62,669 bases of DNA. Source: Ruminococcus sp. AM22-13. GTDB taxonomy: Bacteria; Bacillota; Clostridia; Lachnospirales; Lachnospiraceae. Positions 8,405 to 15,951 of this stretch are shown piece after piece. Both the position numbers and the translations under genes were made by a program. The stretch covers positions 25,305 to 87,973 of the forward strand of contig NZ_QRIL01000018.1 of the NCBI RefSeq assembly GCF_003471165.1, given 5' to 3'. The stretch's first letter is position 1; the number at the start of each line of letters is the position of its first letter. Below the pieces are notes generated by a model. That model was not told the origin of the DNA. It saw only the letters and a list, made by a program, of their open reading frames with translations, and ran no database searches.

Positions 8405-8569
8405 CTACATAGTAGCGACAATAACAATAGAATTGTCAGCAGTAACAGTATTGGCATATGATTCAGCAGATTCTAATGTTGAAAAATGTCTTTCATTAAC
8501 AATTCTGCTGCCAAATAGTCCAACTTCGACGACAATTACCTTGTAAAAGCAGTTGAAATTTAGTAACAT
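8405..8569 (-). CDS. Small hypothetical protein
   Basis: A 54-residue protein beginning MLLNFNCFYKVIVVEVG and ending in SAESYANTVTADNSIVIVATM. AAGGAGG lies 7-8 bases before the chosen ATG (8567-8569); a longer in-frame start at 8608 lacks a ribosome site. An imperfect stem (GATAGC...GCTATC, 8371-8395) follows the stop. I do not recognise a family. It is cargo of the Tn7-like element and shares orientation with the two flanking small minus-strand genes. Confidence 0.5.
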   Translation of the reverse strand: MLLNFNCFYKVIVVEVGLFGSRIVNERHFSTLESAESYANTVTADNSIVIVATM

Positions 8570-8658
8570 TTGCTTTACCTCCTTATTTAGTTGGTGTGAA
8601 TATAACATATTTAGGATTTAAAGTCAATAAAAAGTCAGAATAAATAAAAATAATAGTA

Positions 8659-8907
8659 TCAGTTATCAGATTTTATTTGTATCACCTTATCAAGAAGATT
8701 GAGTAATTGTTTTATTTTTCTTTCCTGATAATTAATGTAGTGCCACATGATGCATATAATAATTGGTACGGAACATGAAAAAATAGCCGCACATACATAA
8801 TACAAAGTAATGTGATTTGTGACTTTAGATGTAAAACAATGAAACATACAGAAACTCATAAATGCAATGAACAATAATGAAGTTAAGGCTTTAAATATCT
8901 TTTTCAT
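8659..8907 (-). CDS. Small two-helix membrane protein
   Basis: An 82-residue protein with two predicted membrane spans (about residues 5-25, FKALTSLLFIAFMSFCMFHCF, and 34-54, LYYVCAAIFSCSVPIIICIMW), followed by a charged tail (YQERKIKQLLNLLDKVIQ). The start at 8907 has GGGAGG upstream; a longer frame to 9057 would overlap the divergent regulator. No family recognised. Confidence 0.5.
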   Translation of the reverse strand: MKKIFKALTSLLFIAFMSFCMFHCFTSKVTNHITLYYVCAAIFSCSVPIIICIMWHYINYQERKIKQLLNLLDKVIQIKSDN

Positions 8908-9009
8908 TTGGTGGAATCCTCCCTTGAATAAAATATAGTCACTTTCCTGATTATAGTCAACAATATAACTATCATTTATGCTTAAGTATATTGTTGAAAG
9001 GGGGATGCA

Positions 9010-9231
9010 GTGTTGATAGAGTATAGTCCATTCTGGGATACATTGAAAAATTCGCAAGAATCAACTTATACGTTAATTCATAAGCATCATGTGTCTGGCG
9101 CTATCGTAGACAAATTGCGAAAAAACAAACCATTAAATACGACGACTCTGAATGACCTTTGCCGCATTTTCAATTGTCAGATACAGGATATTTGTCAATA
9201 CATGCCATCCGACGAAGATCAAAAGTTATAA
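9010..9231 (+). CDS. Cro/C1-type helix-turn-helix regulator
   Basis: A 73-residue DNA-binding protein with the compact fold typical of single-domain Firmicute XRE regulators: STYTLIHKHHVSGAIVDKLRKNKPLNTTTLNDLCRIFNCQIQDICQYMP. The start codon is GTG at 9010 or TTG at 9013 behind AAAGGGGG. It is divergent from the small membrane-protein gene and probably controls cargo genes. A terminator lies directly after it. Confidence 0.75.
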   Translation: MLIEYSPFWDTLKNSQESTYTLIHKHHVSGAIVDKLRKNKPLNTTTLNDLCRIFNCQIQDICQYMPSDEDQKL

Positions 9232-9232
9232 G

Positions 9233-9267
9233 AAAGCTTGCCAGTAAGTAAATTGGTGGGCTTTTTT
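9233..9267 (+). terminator. Terminator of the XRE gene
   Basis: AAGC..CCA (9234-9243) pairs with TGG..GCTT (9253-9262) ahead of a T run. Confidence 0.65.
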
Positions 9268-9318
9268 ATTGCTATAAAACCGTCAAAATATCATCTACGA
9301 GAAAGAAATAAAACAAAA

Positions 9319-9394
9319 GTGTCAAAATATATTGACAAATAGTTAATTTGATTATATGATGAGGTTATCAAAATAACTAAAGTTTAAATGACAC
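9319..9394 (+). promoter_or_regulatory. Promoter overlapped by dyads upstream of the serine recombinase (res-like)
   Basis: TTGACA (9332-9337) and TATGAT (9355-9360) are 17 bases apart. The -35 box is one arm of TGTCAA-AATATA-TTGACA (9320-9337). GTTAT-CAAA-ATAAC (9364-9377) sits just past the -10, and TGACAC (9389-9394) mirrors GTGTCA (9319-9324). Dyads with an AT-rich centre spread over about 75 bases fit a small-serine-recombinase resolution site that also autoregulates. Recombination activity is inferred. Confidence 0.55.
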
Positions 9395-9413
9395 TATAAA
9401 AGGGGGAAAGAAT

Positions 9414-10088
9414 ATGTGTAAGACGTTTGCATATATGAGAATCAGTACAAAAGAAGAACGTGGTAAGCAGAAGTTTACAAGACAAGAACAGGCTATTGAG
9501 AGATGGTGTAGAGAAAATAATATAGAAATCCCAGAACGTAGAATCTACCGAGATGATGCAAGCGGAAAGAGCTTTGAACGTCCGTCATGGAAAGAATTAA
9601 TACAGGATATACAAATAGGTGATACAATCGTATTCAAGGATATTTGCAGATTTACAAGAGAATATGAAAACGGATTTAAAGAGTATATGAAATTACTTGA
9701 TAAGGGAATCAATCTTGTATTTCTTGATAATCCTACTATTAGTACTGAATATATAAAGAATATGATGGGGGTTGCAGAACGGCAGCAGAACAGGATTGCT
9801 AAGAAATCTTTAAAAGATACAATAGAGTTGTTAATCCTTGTTGAATTAGACAGAGCAGAACAGGAAAGAGAAATAACTGTCAAACGTATTAAAGACGGAA
9901 TAGCTGCAAGTAATAAGAAATCGGGGCGCAAAACAGGACAGCTTGATAAGATGACACCAGAACTTAAAGCAGATATTCAGAAGTTTCTTGTGGATCGAAG
10001 CATAAAACAAGTAGATCTGATGAATAAATATCATATAAGCAGAAACACATTAAAAAAATATATTACAATTGTAAGTTCAAAAGAATGA
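9414..10088 (+). CDS. Small serine recombinase (resolvase/invertase type)
   Basis: A 224-residue serine recombinase. The N-terminal catalytic domain has the nucleophile in YMRIST (S11), further family motifs (RQEQAIERWCREN, DDASGKSFERPSWKELIQDI, GDTIVFKDICRFTRE), the long E helix, and a C-terminal helix-turn-helix (KQVDLMNKYHISRNTLKKY). It would resolve cointegrates or invert DNA at dyad sites such as those upstream of its own gene. Resolvases are common partners of replicative transposons; with a TnsA-bearing element a resolvase is less expected. GGGGGAAAG precedes the ATG. Size excludes a large serine integrase. Confidence 0.88.
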   Translation: MCKTFAYMRISTKEERGKQKFTRQEQAIERWCRENNIEIPERRIYRDDASGKSFERPSWKELIQDIQIGDTIVFKDICRFTREYENGFKEYMKLLDKGINLVFLDNPTISTEYIKNMMGVAERQQNRIAKKSLKDTIELLILVELDRAEQEREITVKRIKDGIAASNKKSGRKTGQLDKMTPELKADIQKFLVDRSIKQVDLMNKYHISRNTLKKYITIVSSKE

Positions 10089-10093
10089 GATAA

Positions 10094-10121
10094 GTCCGGG
10101 GGGAAACTCCCGGATTATTCT
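10094..10121 (+). terminator. Terminator-like hairpin after the recombinase
   Basis: TCCGGG (10095-10100) pairs with CCCGGA (10109-10114); the T-rich tail is weak. Confidence 0.5.
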
Positions 10122-10153
10122 ATTTGGGTTAAAGGGCTTATGTTTTTATTAGA

Positions 10154-10222
10154 ATGAGAAAAGTAGCTGCCTATGTGCAAGCAGGGGGGATTATTTACAT
10201 TTTTAAGAAATACCAAACGTAA
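10154..10222 (+). pseudogene. N-terminal fossil of a serine recombinase
   Basis: A 22-codon frame opens MRKVAAYV and then runs QAGGIIYIFKKYQT to TAA. MRKVAAY(C/V)RVST is the characteristic start of large serine recombinases of Firmicute mobile elements. Here the match breaks exactly where the catalytic serine should follow. This looks like the remnant of a deleted integrase or resolvase gene, although 8 residues are a short match. Confidence 0.35.
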
Positions 10223-10280
10223 TAAGTCTGCTTTCGTGGTATCCATCAGTGTCATTCATTTAGTGTAAGTTCGAACAGAA

Positions 10281-10309
10281 AAAAGACTCGGCATAATACC
10301 GAGTCTTTT
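10281..10309. terminator. Bidirectional terminator
   Basis: AAAAGACTCGG (10281-10291) and CCGAGTCTTTT (10299-10309) form an 11-bp stem with T tails on both strands. It ends the minus-strand lipoprotein gene. Confidence 0.85.
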
Positions 10310-10311
10310 AG

Positions 10312-10878
10312 CTATTCATGTATGGATGTAACAATTCCATTATCCAAAAAAATATATCTGCTGGAATCATATGACCACATTTCACTAACATTGTTCGCTG
10401 TTGTAGTTTTACTGATATCCGTTGGACTTCCCCAAGTAGAATTTCTAACTTCATCAGCAGTCATTCCTACTGCTGGATCTATTTTTAAACTCTCGATAGC
10501 AGCTTGTTTTTGAAAATCATCTATATATTCTCTGAAATATTCAACTAATGCGGGTTGGATCAAATATTGGTCAGGGTAATCTAACGTATAAGTGTATACT
10601 GTATAAATCATCTCAGGTGTTACATTATCATTTAGAATGTCATTTAATTTATTTCGTGTACTTTCGTTTGCATCTTCATAGTATTTAGACATGTCACGTA
10701 AGCGTGAACTTGCGCATTTTAAACTTGCGTCTTGACCTATTGCGTCAGTTTGATTGCAGTATTTGTCATAATATTGAACCAACTCTTCAGTATTTTTGGA
10801 AAATTCCCTGTATGATGTTTGACAGGCAGTAAATGTTGTTAAAGTAGCAACAACTAATAAAGTAAATACTTTTTTCAT
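10312..10878 (-). CDS. Putative lipoprotein with a SmpA/BamE-like C-terminal motif
   Basis: A 188-residue secreted protein: MKKVFTLLVVATLTTFTAC is a signal peptide with a lipobox-like FTAC. The C-terminal part (GMTADEVRNSTWGSPTDISKTTTANNVSEMWSYDSSRYIFLDNGIVTSI) resembles the SmpA/BamE fold often seen in Firmicute lipoproteins and superinfection or host-surface proteins of mobile elements. The start at 10878 has CGGAGATA upstream; a longer frame to 10929 overlaps the upstream gene. It lies 14 bases after the zinc-ribbon membrane gene and is probably co-transcribed with it. Role unknown. Confidence 0.65.
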   Translation of the reverse strand: MKKVFTLLVVATLTTFTACQTSYREFSKNTEELVQYYDKYCNQTDAIGQDASLKCASSRLRDMSKYYEDANESTRNKLNDILNDNVTPEMIYTVYTYTLDYPDQYLIQPALVEYFREYIDDFQKQAAIESLKIDPAVGMTADEVRNSTWGSPTDISKTTTANNVSEMWSYDSSRYIFLDNGIVTSIHE

Positions 10879-10892
10879 TTTAGATATCTCCG

Positions 10893-11138
10893 TTATTTGA
10901 TTACGTTTTTGTGTCCACAATAATCGCATTCATATGTATTGTTATATAAATTTGTGCAATGGATGGGACGATAGTCACTATAGATTACTTTGCTACAGTA
11001 TGTACAGCGAACTTCGCCACCGGAATATCCGGAACTGCTGCTAAAGCATGATCCTAAGAGCGAAAAAATAGCGATTACAAAAATGATAATTATAAAGTAA
11101 CCAGACCATTGAGACTTTTTCGTTGTGTTTGTACTCAT
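10893..11138 (-). CDS. Membrane protein with zinc-ribbon domain
   Basis: An 81-residue protein with one membrane span (YFIIIIFVIAIFSLLGSC), a serine/glycine linker and a two-CxxC zinc ribbon (CTYC ... CDYC) at the C-terminus. GGGAGG lies upstream of the ATG at 11138. It is divergent from the XRE repressor at 11285, and the shared spacer carries repeated operator-like sequences, so its transcription is probably controlled by that repressor. Function unknown. Confidence 0.6.
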   Translation of the reverse strand: MSTNTTKKSQWSGYFIIIIFVIAIFSLLGSCFSSSSGYSGGEVRCTYCSKVIYSDYRPIHCTNLYNNTYECDYCGHKNVIK

Positions 11139-11160
11139 TCTTATGTACCTCCCTCTATAA

Positions 11161-11269
11161 AAGTTGACTAAATTTGGAATAAGTTGACCATTGGATGTAT
11201 ACATTATAGCCTAAGCCTTTGATATAATCAAGATAAAAATATGGTTTAAAAAGTTGACTAATATTGGAA
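11161..11269. promoter_or_regulatory. Three direct operator-like repeats in a divergent spacer
   Basis: AAGTTGACTAAATTTGGAA (11161-11179) and AAGTTGACTAATATTGGAA (11251-11269) are nearly identical. A shorter copy, AAGTTGACCATTGGA, lies at 11181-11195. They flank the spacer between the zinc-ribbon gene and the XRE gene, where an autoregulating Cro/C1-type repressor would bind. Confidence 0.6.
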
Positions 11270-11284
11270 AAATGAGGTAATTAT

Positions 11285-11581
11285 ATGACATTTGGCGATA
11301 ATCTGAAACGATTGCGACAAGAGAACAATTTAACACAAGAACAATTAGCAAAAAAACTAGGAATTAGCAAATCCTCGATATCATTTTATGAACATTCTAA
11401 AAAAACGCCATCTCCAGACATTGTGGCGCAATTTAGTGAAATCTTTAATGTTTCAATGGATATGCTGATGGGAATAAATAAGCCGCTAAAAGATCAAAGT
11501 ATAGATGTATCAGGACTGACACCGAAAGAGATAAAAGTAATTGAAAACTTGATTGATGTAATGAGAAGTGGAAGAGATTGA
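11285..11581 (+). CDS. Cro/C1-type transcriptional repressor
   Basis: A 98-residue XRE-family protein with a textbook helix-turn-helix (FGDNLKRLRQENNLTQEQLAKKLGISKSSISFYEHSKKTPSPDIVAQFSEIFNVSMDMLMG) and a short C-terminal helical extension. GAGG lies upstream of the ATG. Repeated AAGTTGAC motifs in its promoter suggest it controls itself and the divergent membrane/lipoprotein operon. A terminator follows immediately. Confidence 0.85.
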   Translation: MTFGDNLKRLRQENNLTQEQLAKKLGISKSSISFYEHSKKTPSPDIVAQFSEIFNVSMDMLMGINKPLKDQSIDVSGLTPKEIKVIENLIDVMRSGRD

Positions 11582-11582
11582 G

Positions 11583-11612
11583 AAGCCTGGCATAAGTCGG
11601 GCTTTTATTTTG
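11583..11612 (+). terminator. Terminator of the XRE repressor
   Basis: AAGCC...GGCTT (11583-11604) with a T-rich tail, directly at the stop codon. Confidence 0.65.
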
Positions 11613-11624
11613 GTTCAAAAAGAC

Positions 11625-11652
11625 TTGTCTTTTTTTAAATATATATTATAAT
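11625..11652 (+). promoter_or_regulatory. Promoter of the right-end small RNA
   Basis: TTGTCT (11625-11630), a 16-base spacer and a perfect TATAAT (11647-11652). Confidence 0.55.
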
Positions 11653-11658
11653 GAAGTG

Positions 11659-11795
11659 TATCAAGGTTATTTCTATGTTGGTGGGTAAAACTCAATACTC
11701 TGAAAAGGGAAAACAGCATCAACCAGCAGTAAAAAATTAAACATAAAATTGACCTTGTAGATTTGTAGTAGTGCAGATCTTCAAGGTCTTTTTTT
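11659..11795 (+). ncRNA. Candidate small RNA next to the element's right end
   Basis: A promoter lies just upstream and a strong terminator ends the segment: GACCTTG (11751-11757) pairs with CAAGGTC (11782-11788), extended by AGAT/ATCT, then seven Ts. No open frame of note lies between. An internal stem, TGTTGGTGGGT (11676-11686) with ATCAACCAGCA (11718-11728), folds the 5' half. The predicted transcript of about 137 bases ends about 80 bases before the right 47-bp repeat. It matches no class I can name. Confidence 0.55.
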
Positions 11796-11872
11796 ATTGG
11801 ATTTTAGGGAAAAACCTTGATTTGTGCAACTTTTTTAGCACACAAATAAAAATCAAATTTTATTTAGTTCAG

Positions 11873-11919
11873 GATAATGGATATTACCTTTTGAAAGATA
11901 ACGTAAATTTGCAAGAATA
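11873..11919 (+). repeat. 47-bp direct repeat, right copy (element boundary)
   Basis: Identical to 1-47. Here the frame ends at TAA (11918-11920) and the host terminator follows, so this copy probably preserves the original 3' end of the target gene. Sequence to its left is AT-rich element DNA and to its right ordinary chromosome. Confidence 0.9.
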
Positions 11920-11973
11920 AGGGTGAAGAGGGCAGCCTGACTCTGATAAAAAAATAATTCGTGAATATAACGA

Positions 11974-12005
11974 AAAAGACCTCCGTTTTACCGGGGGTCT
12001 TTTTG
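11974..12005 (+). terminator. Host terminator downstream of the target gene end
   Basis: AAGACCTCCG pairs with CGGGGGTCTT around a TTTTAC loop, followed by five Ts. It would originally have ended the gene whose 3' end is duplicated at the element borders. Confidence 0.8.
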
Positions 12006-12042
12006 TGATTATGTAGAAAATTACAGAATTGGAAAACACATC

Positions 12043-12071
12043 TTGAAATGGTAAAATTTTTCAACTATAAT
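12043..12071 (+). promoter_or_regulatory. Promoter of the MATE gene
   Basis: TTGAAA (12043-12048), 17-base spacer, TATAAT (12066-12071). Confidence 0.7.
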
Positions 12072-12149
12072 CGCTCTGATATCTGATAAACGATCAGGTA
12101 AAAGACAGGAAAAAACTAATTTTAAGAAAGGACTGGAGGGTTTATTGGA

Positions 12150-13490
12150 ATGCAGACAGACATGACAGTTGGGAAACCAATGAAGATGATACTAGATTTT
12201 ACGATACCTGTATTTATAGGCAATGTATTCCAGCAGTTTTACAACATGGCAGATGCCATAATCGTGGGGAAATTTGTAGGAACAAAAGGATTGGCAGCAG
12301 TAGGTTCTACGGGAACGATCATGTTCCTCATTATAGGATTTCTTACAGGACTGACAGCCGGGTTTACGGTTCTCACTTCACAGAAATTCGGTGCGGGAAA
12401 GATGGATGAAATGCGCCAGTCTGTGGGAAATGCGGCGTTGTTATCTATCATTATTTCAGTTATCATGACGGCAGTCAGTATGTTGGGAATGCACTCATTA
12501 TTGACGTTAATGCATACGCCGGAGGATATTTTTAAGGATGCATATACTTATATCATGATTATCTGTGGCGGTATTTTTGCTCAGGTGTTATATAACATTC
12601 TGGCAAGTATTCTGAGAGCATTAGGTAACAGTAAAACACCATTGTATTTTCTGATACTTGCGGCACTTTTGAATGTGGCACTTGACTTAATATTTATTAT
12701 TGCTTTCCATATGGGTGTGGCAGGCGCTGCATGGGCCACGATCACAGCGCAGGGAGTATCTGGACTGCTTTGCCTGGTTTATATTATAAAATGTATGCCG
12801 GAATTAAGATTAAAGAGAGATGACTGGAGATTCCGCTCTGGAATTGCCAAGAACGAAATTCTTGTCGGTATTCCTATGGGACTTCAGTATTCTATTACAG
12901 CGATCGGAACGATGATGGTTCAGTCTGCATTAAATATTCTTGGTTCTTATGCGGTAGCCGCATTTACGGCTGGAAATAAGATTGAAAATATCTTTACCCA
13001 GGCATATGTTGCAATCGGTACAACGATGGCTACATACAATGCACAGAATATCGGTGCACGTAAGCTTGACAGAGTAAGACAAGGATTTAACTGTGCGCAT
13101 ATTATTGGAATTATTTATGCGATCGTGACAGGTGTGATCATATTTTTCTTTGGAAAATATCTCTCATACTTGTTTATTTCAGATAACGCAGCAGAGGTTA
13201 TTCCGATGGTCGATATTTATGTTAAATGTGTTGCAGTATTCTTTATTCCTTTACATTTTGTTAATGCACTGCGAAATGGTATCCAAGGTATGGGATACGG
13301 ACTGCTCCCTATGTTGGCTGGTGTAGCTGAGCTTGCAGGTCGTGGAATCACTGCGATGATCGCGGCAGCACATAAGAGTTATTTTGGAGCATGTATGGCC
13401 AGTCCGATGGCATGGGTATTGGCAGGAGGATTGCTCATCATTATGTATTTCTATGTCATGAAAGACATGAAACGCAGACTTGATTTATAG
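12150..13490 (+). CDS. MATE family cation/multidrug exporter
   Basis: A 446-residue polytopic membrane protein with 12 predicted spans and the family's N-terminal signature (MTVGKPMKMILDFTIPVFIGNVFQQFYNMADAIIVGKFVG). MATE proteins export organic cations or drugs using Na+ or H+ gradients. Two internally related halves are visible (GFLTGLTAGFTVLTSQKFGAGK... and AIGTTMATYNAQNIGARKLDR...). GGAGG lies 12 bases before the ATG. Single gene with its own promoter and terminator, first host gene after the element. Substrate cannot be told from sequence. Confidence 0.9.
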   Translation: MQTDMTVGKPMKMILDFTIPVFIGNVFQQFYNMADAIIVGKFVGTKGLAAVGSTGTIMFLIIGFLTGLTAGFTVLTSQKFGAGKMDEMRQSVGNAALLSIIISVIMTAVSMLGMHSLLTLMHTPEDIFKDAYTYIMIICGGIFAQVLYNILASILRALGNSKTPLYFLILAALLNVALDLIFIIAFHMGVAGAAWATITAQGVSGLLCLVYIIKCMPELRLKRDDWRFRSGIAKNEILVGIPMGLQYSITAIGTMMVQSALNILGSYAVAAFTAGNKIENIFTQAYVAIGTTMATYNAQNIGARKLDRVRQGFNCAHIIGIIYAIVTGVIIFFFGKYLSYLFISDNAAEVIPMVDIYVKCVAVFFIPLHFVNALRNGIQGMGYGLLPMLAGVAELAGRGITAMIAAAHKSYFGACMASPMAWVLAGGLLIIMYFYVMKDMKRRLDL

Positions 13491-13500
13491 AATAAAAAAT

Positions 13501-13549
13501 GATACCGGTGACTGTGAAAACCTTGAACAGTTTCCGGTTATCTTTTTTT
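13501..13549 (+). terminator. Terminator of the MATE gene
   Basis: GATACCGG..ACTG pairs with CAGT..CCGGTTATC and is followed by seven Ts. Confidence 0.85.
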
Positions 13550-13739
13550 ATAGGATTGTTTAGAAAAAAATTAAAAAAATTTAAGAAAAAAGTGAATAGT
13601 ACATGCAAACTGGAAGAATTATGTTATAATGAGAAAGCTGATACAGGCAAGTTATAGATTACTGTTCAAAAGTTTTGTTTCGGATGCTGTATTTTCCGGA
13701 ATAAAATGAACGGTAATACTTATATTGAGGAGAAAATAG

Positions 13740-15305
13740 ATGGGCAACAAAGAGGAAAGAAGTAACAAAGCCTCGGATGGCAATGTAGAAACAACAGGCA
13801 GACATCGTAAATCTGCAAGGCCGGGAAAAATCACTTATGTACCGATTAATGATGAAGATCTTGCACCTTATGAACCGCCTGTCAGGAAGAAGCATAAAGC
13901 TTTAAAAATAACAGGAATTACTGCTGCAATGATCCTGGTAAGTGCAGGTGCTGCATATGCGGGCATGTCATACTATTATTCAGATAAGTTTTTTGAGGGA
14001 ACCTCAATCAATGGAATTAACTGTTCCGGAAAAACTGCTTATGAGGCAGAACAGTTAATTGCAAAGACAGTGGAGAATTATTCCATAGAAGTTGATTCAA
14101 GAAATCTGGATCCGCAGACGATAAGCGGAGATCAGATTGGATATAGCTATGTTTCCGATGGAAGTGTATTGAAACTTCTAAAAGATCAGAAACCATACGA
14201 ATGGATTCGTGGCTTATTTGAAAAAAAGAGCTACACAACAGCAGAGAATACGACATATGATAAAGAAAAAATGAAAGAACAGGTCAGGGAGCTTAACTGT
14301 GCACAGGAAGAGAATCAGGTTGCACCTGAGAATGCATATGTCGCATATGGAGATTCTCAGTTTGAAATCGTTCCTGAGACAGAGGGAAGCGAATTAAACC
14401 TTCGGGAAGCCTATAATGCACTTTCAGAAGCTGTTTCCGGAAATGAGGCATCTGTTGATTTTGACAGCAATCCTGACGTGTACGTAAAGGCAGATGTGAC
14501 GAGCGATGATCCAGATCTGCAGGCATCCCTTGATGCATGCAATAATTTCACGAAAGCAAATATTACCTACACTTTCGGGGATGAGACGGTGACCCTGGAT
14601 GGAAATACAGTAAAAGACTGGCTGAACTTTGACGAAAAAGGTCAGCTTATTATGGATGATGCATCTTTCCAGCAGCATATTGCAGATTACGTGGCTCAGC
14701 TTGCTGCGGCGCATGATACAGTGGGCACAGAGAGAGAGTTCCAGACAACAAGCGGACGAACAGTCAGCGTCTACGGCTCTGCATATGGATGGCAGATAGA
14801 CCAGGCTTCCGAGGTGGCAGAACTGACACAGGAGATTCAGTCAGGAATACAGACTACCAGAGAACCGGTATATTCTATGACAGCGAATGCACATGGTTAT
14901 AATGATATTGGAAATACTTACATTGAAGTTGATCTGAGCGAACAGCATATGTACTATTATCAGAATGGAGAGGATATTTTTGAATCTGATATTGTTTCCG
15001 GTGATATGAGATACGCTGACCGTCAGACTCCGGCAGGTATTTATACACTTTATTATAAAAAGAGTCCTGATGTGCTCAGAGGTAAACAGCTTGCAAATGG
15101 TAAATATGAATATGAGGCGAAAGTAAATTATTGGATGCCGTTTAACGGCGGCATCGGATTCCATGATGCAAACTGGCAGCCATATTTTGGCGGTGACCGC
15201 TTTATGGAAGGTGGTTCACATGGATGTATCAATATGCCTCCGGATAAAGCGGCAGAACTTTATAATATCATTGATTATAATGTACCGATCGTATGTTTCT
15301 ATTGA
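13740..15305 (+). CDS. L,D-transpeptidase (YkuD) with peptidoglycan-binding-4 domains
   Basis: A 521-residue cell-wall enzyme forming 3-3 peptide cross-links or anchoring proteins. A basic cytoplasmic stretch (to about 54) is followed by one membrane span (55-76), then PG-binding-4 type repeats (GINCSGKTAYEAEQLI..., NVSG-like TVKDWLNFDEKGQL). The C-terminal YkuD domain starts near YIEVDLSEQHMYYYQNGE and carries the catalytic SHGCINM, with Cys 496. The protein is a type II membrane protein with the catalytic domain outside the cell. Start: ATG at 13740 after GAGGAG. A TATAAT at 13625-13630 lies about 110 bases upstream. Confidence 0.92.
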   Translation: MGNKEERSNKASDGNVETTGRHRKSARPGKITYVPINDEDLAPYEPPVRKKHKALKITGITAAMILVSAGAAYAGMSYYYSDKFFEGTSINGINCSGKTAYEAEQLIAKTVENYSIEVDSRNLDPQTISGDQIGYSYVSDGSVLKLLKDQKPYEWIRGLFEKKSYTTAENTTYDKEKMKEQVRELNCAQEENQVAPENAYVAYGDSQFEIVPETEGSELNLREAYNALSEAVSGNEASVDFDSNPDVYVKADVTSDDPDLQASLDACNNFTKANITYTFGDETVTLDGNTVKDWLNFDEKGQLIMDDASFQQHIADYVAQLAAAHDTVGTEREFQTTSGRTVSVYGSAYGWQIDQASEVAELTQEIQSGIQTTREPVYSMTANAHGYNDIGNTYIEVDLSEQHMYYYQNGEDIFESDIVSGDMRYADRQTPAGIYTLYYKKSPDVLRGKQLANGKYEYEAKVNYWMPFNGGIGFHDANWQPYFGGDRFMEGGSHGCINMPPDKAAELYNIIDYNVPIVCFY

Positions 15306-15311
15306 TAATAT

Positions 15312-15352
15312 TTTCGGGGCTGTTGTGAGAAGCAATAGTCCCGGATTTTTAT
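15312..15352 (+). terminator. Terminator of the L,D-transpeptidase gene
   Basis: CGGGGCT pairs with AGTCCCG, extended by TTG/CAA, with five Ts. Confidence 0.75.
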
Positions 15353-15449
15353 AAAAAGAAAATGGTTCTCCAGATTAGAGTATGTTTGAAAAAACAGTCA
15401 TTTCAGCAATTAACATGTTCTTGGGCTGGAGACGGAAGGGAGATTATTT

Positions 15450-15749
15450 ATGGGTAATATGGATTCTTTGGATCTGATATTGACAGTAGCTGCTTTTATA
15501 GTTGGCATAATGCTTCTGACAGGACATGGAGACATTTTTATGAAAGGTGGAAATGCAGATGTCCGTAAGAAACTATATGATGAGAAAAAGATGGCAAAGG
15601 GATGTGGAATAGCACTTATTCTGATTGGCGTTATTTCAGCGGTAGATATGTTTACTACAGGACTGGTCTTTAAAATTGCATACATAGTGGTATTATTAAT
15701 CATTATTATCGGCCTTTTGTATTTCTTAAGAGTAAAATGTAAGAAATAA
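15450..15749 (+). CDS. Small membrane protein (DUF3784-like)
   Basis: A 99-residue protein with three hydrophobic segments (about 8-24, 50-66, 72-92). Between the first and second is a conserved-looking cytosolic loop, FMKGGNADVRKKLYDEKKMAKGCG, similar to the loop of DUF3784 proteins. Function unknown. GGAAGGGAG precedes the ATG. Monocistronic; hairpins at 15754-15775 and 15838-15880 follow. Confidence 0.6.
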   Translation: MGNMDSLDLILTVAAFIVGIMLLTGHGDIFMKGGNADVRKKLYDEKKMAKGCGIALILIGVISAVDMFTTGLVFKIAYIVVLLIIIIGLLYFLRVKCKK

Positions 15750-15951
15750 ACGAAGTTATGAACATATAACTTTTGGCAGAAGAGCGAATAATTCAGTGGT
15801 TGTACATATTTAACAAATATAAAAGGAATCGCTTTATAACCGGTTTGCATCGTGCCGGCTCAAATGCGGTTCTTTTTATGTATTAGCGTTCTGGAGAATT
15901 TTATGATAAGATAAGAGAAATGAGATAATGAAAGGTGAAACTTATTAAATT

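Noticed and set aside
11753..11920. Open frame running through the right 47-bp repeat from inside the element
   Set aside because: It crosses a strong terminator and has no start signal; only the repeat part is likely to be coding-derived.
1..12000. CRISPR array or Cas genes that would make this a CAST element
   Set aside because: No regularly spaced repeats and no Cas-like protein; the structured RNAs are not CRISPR-like.
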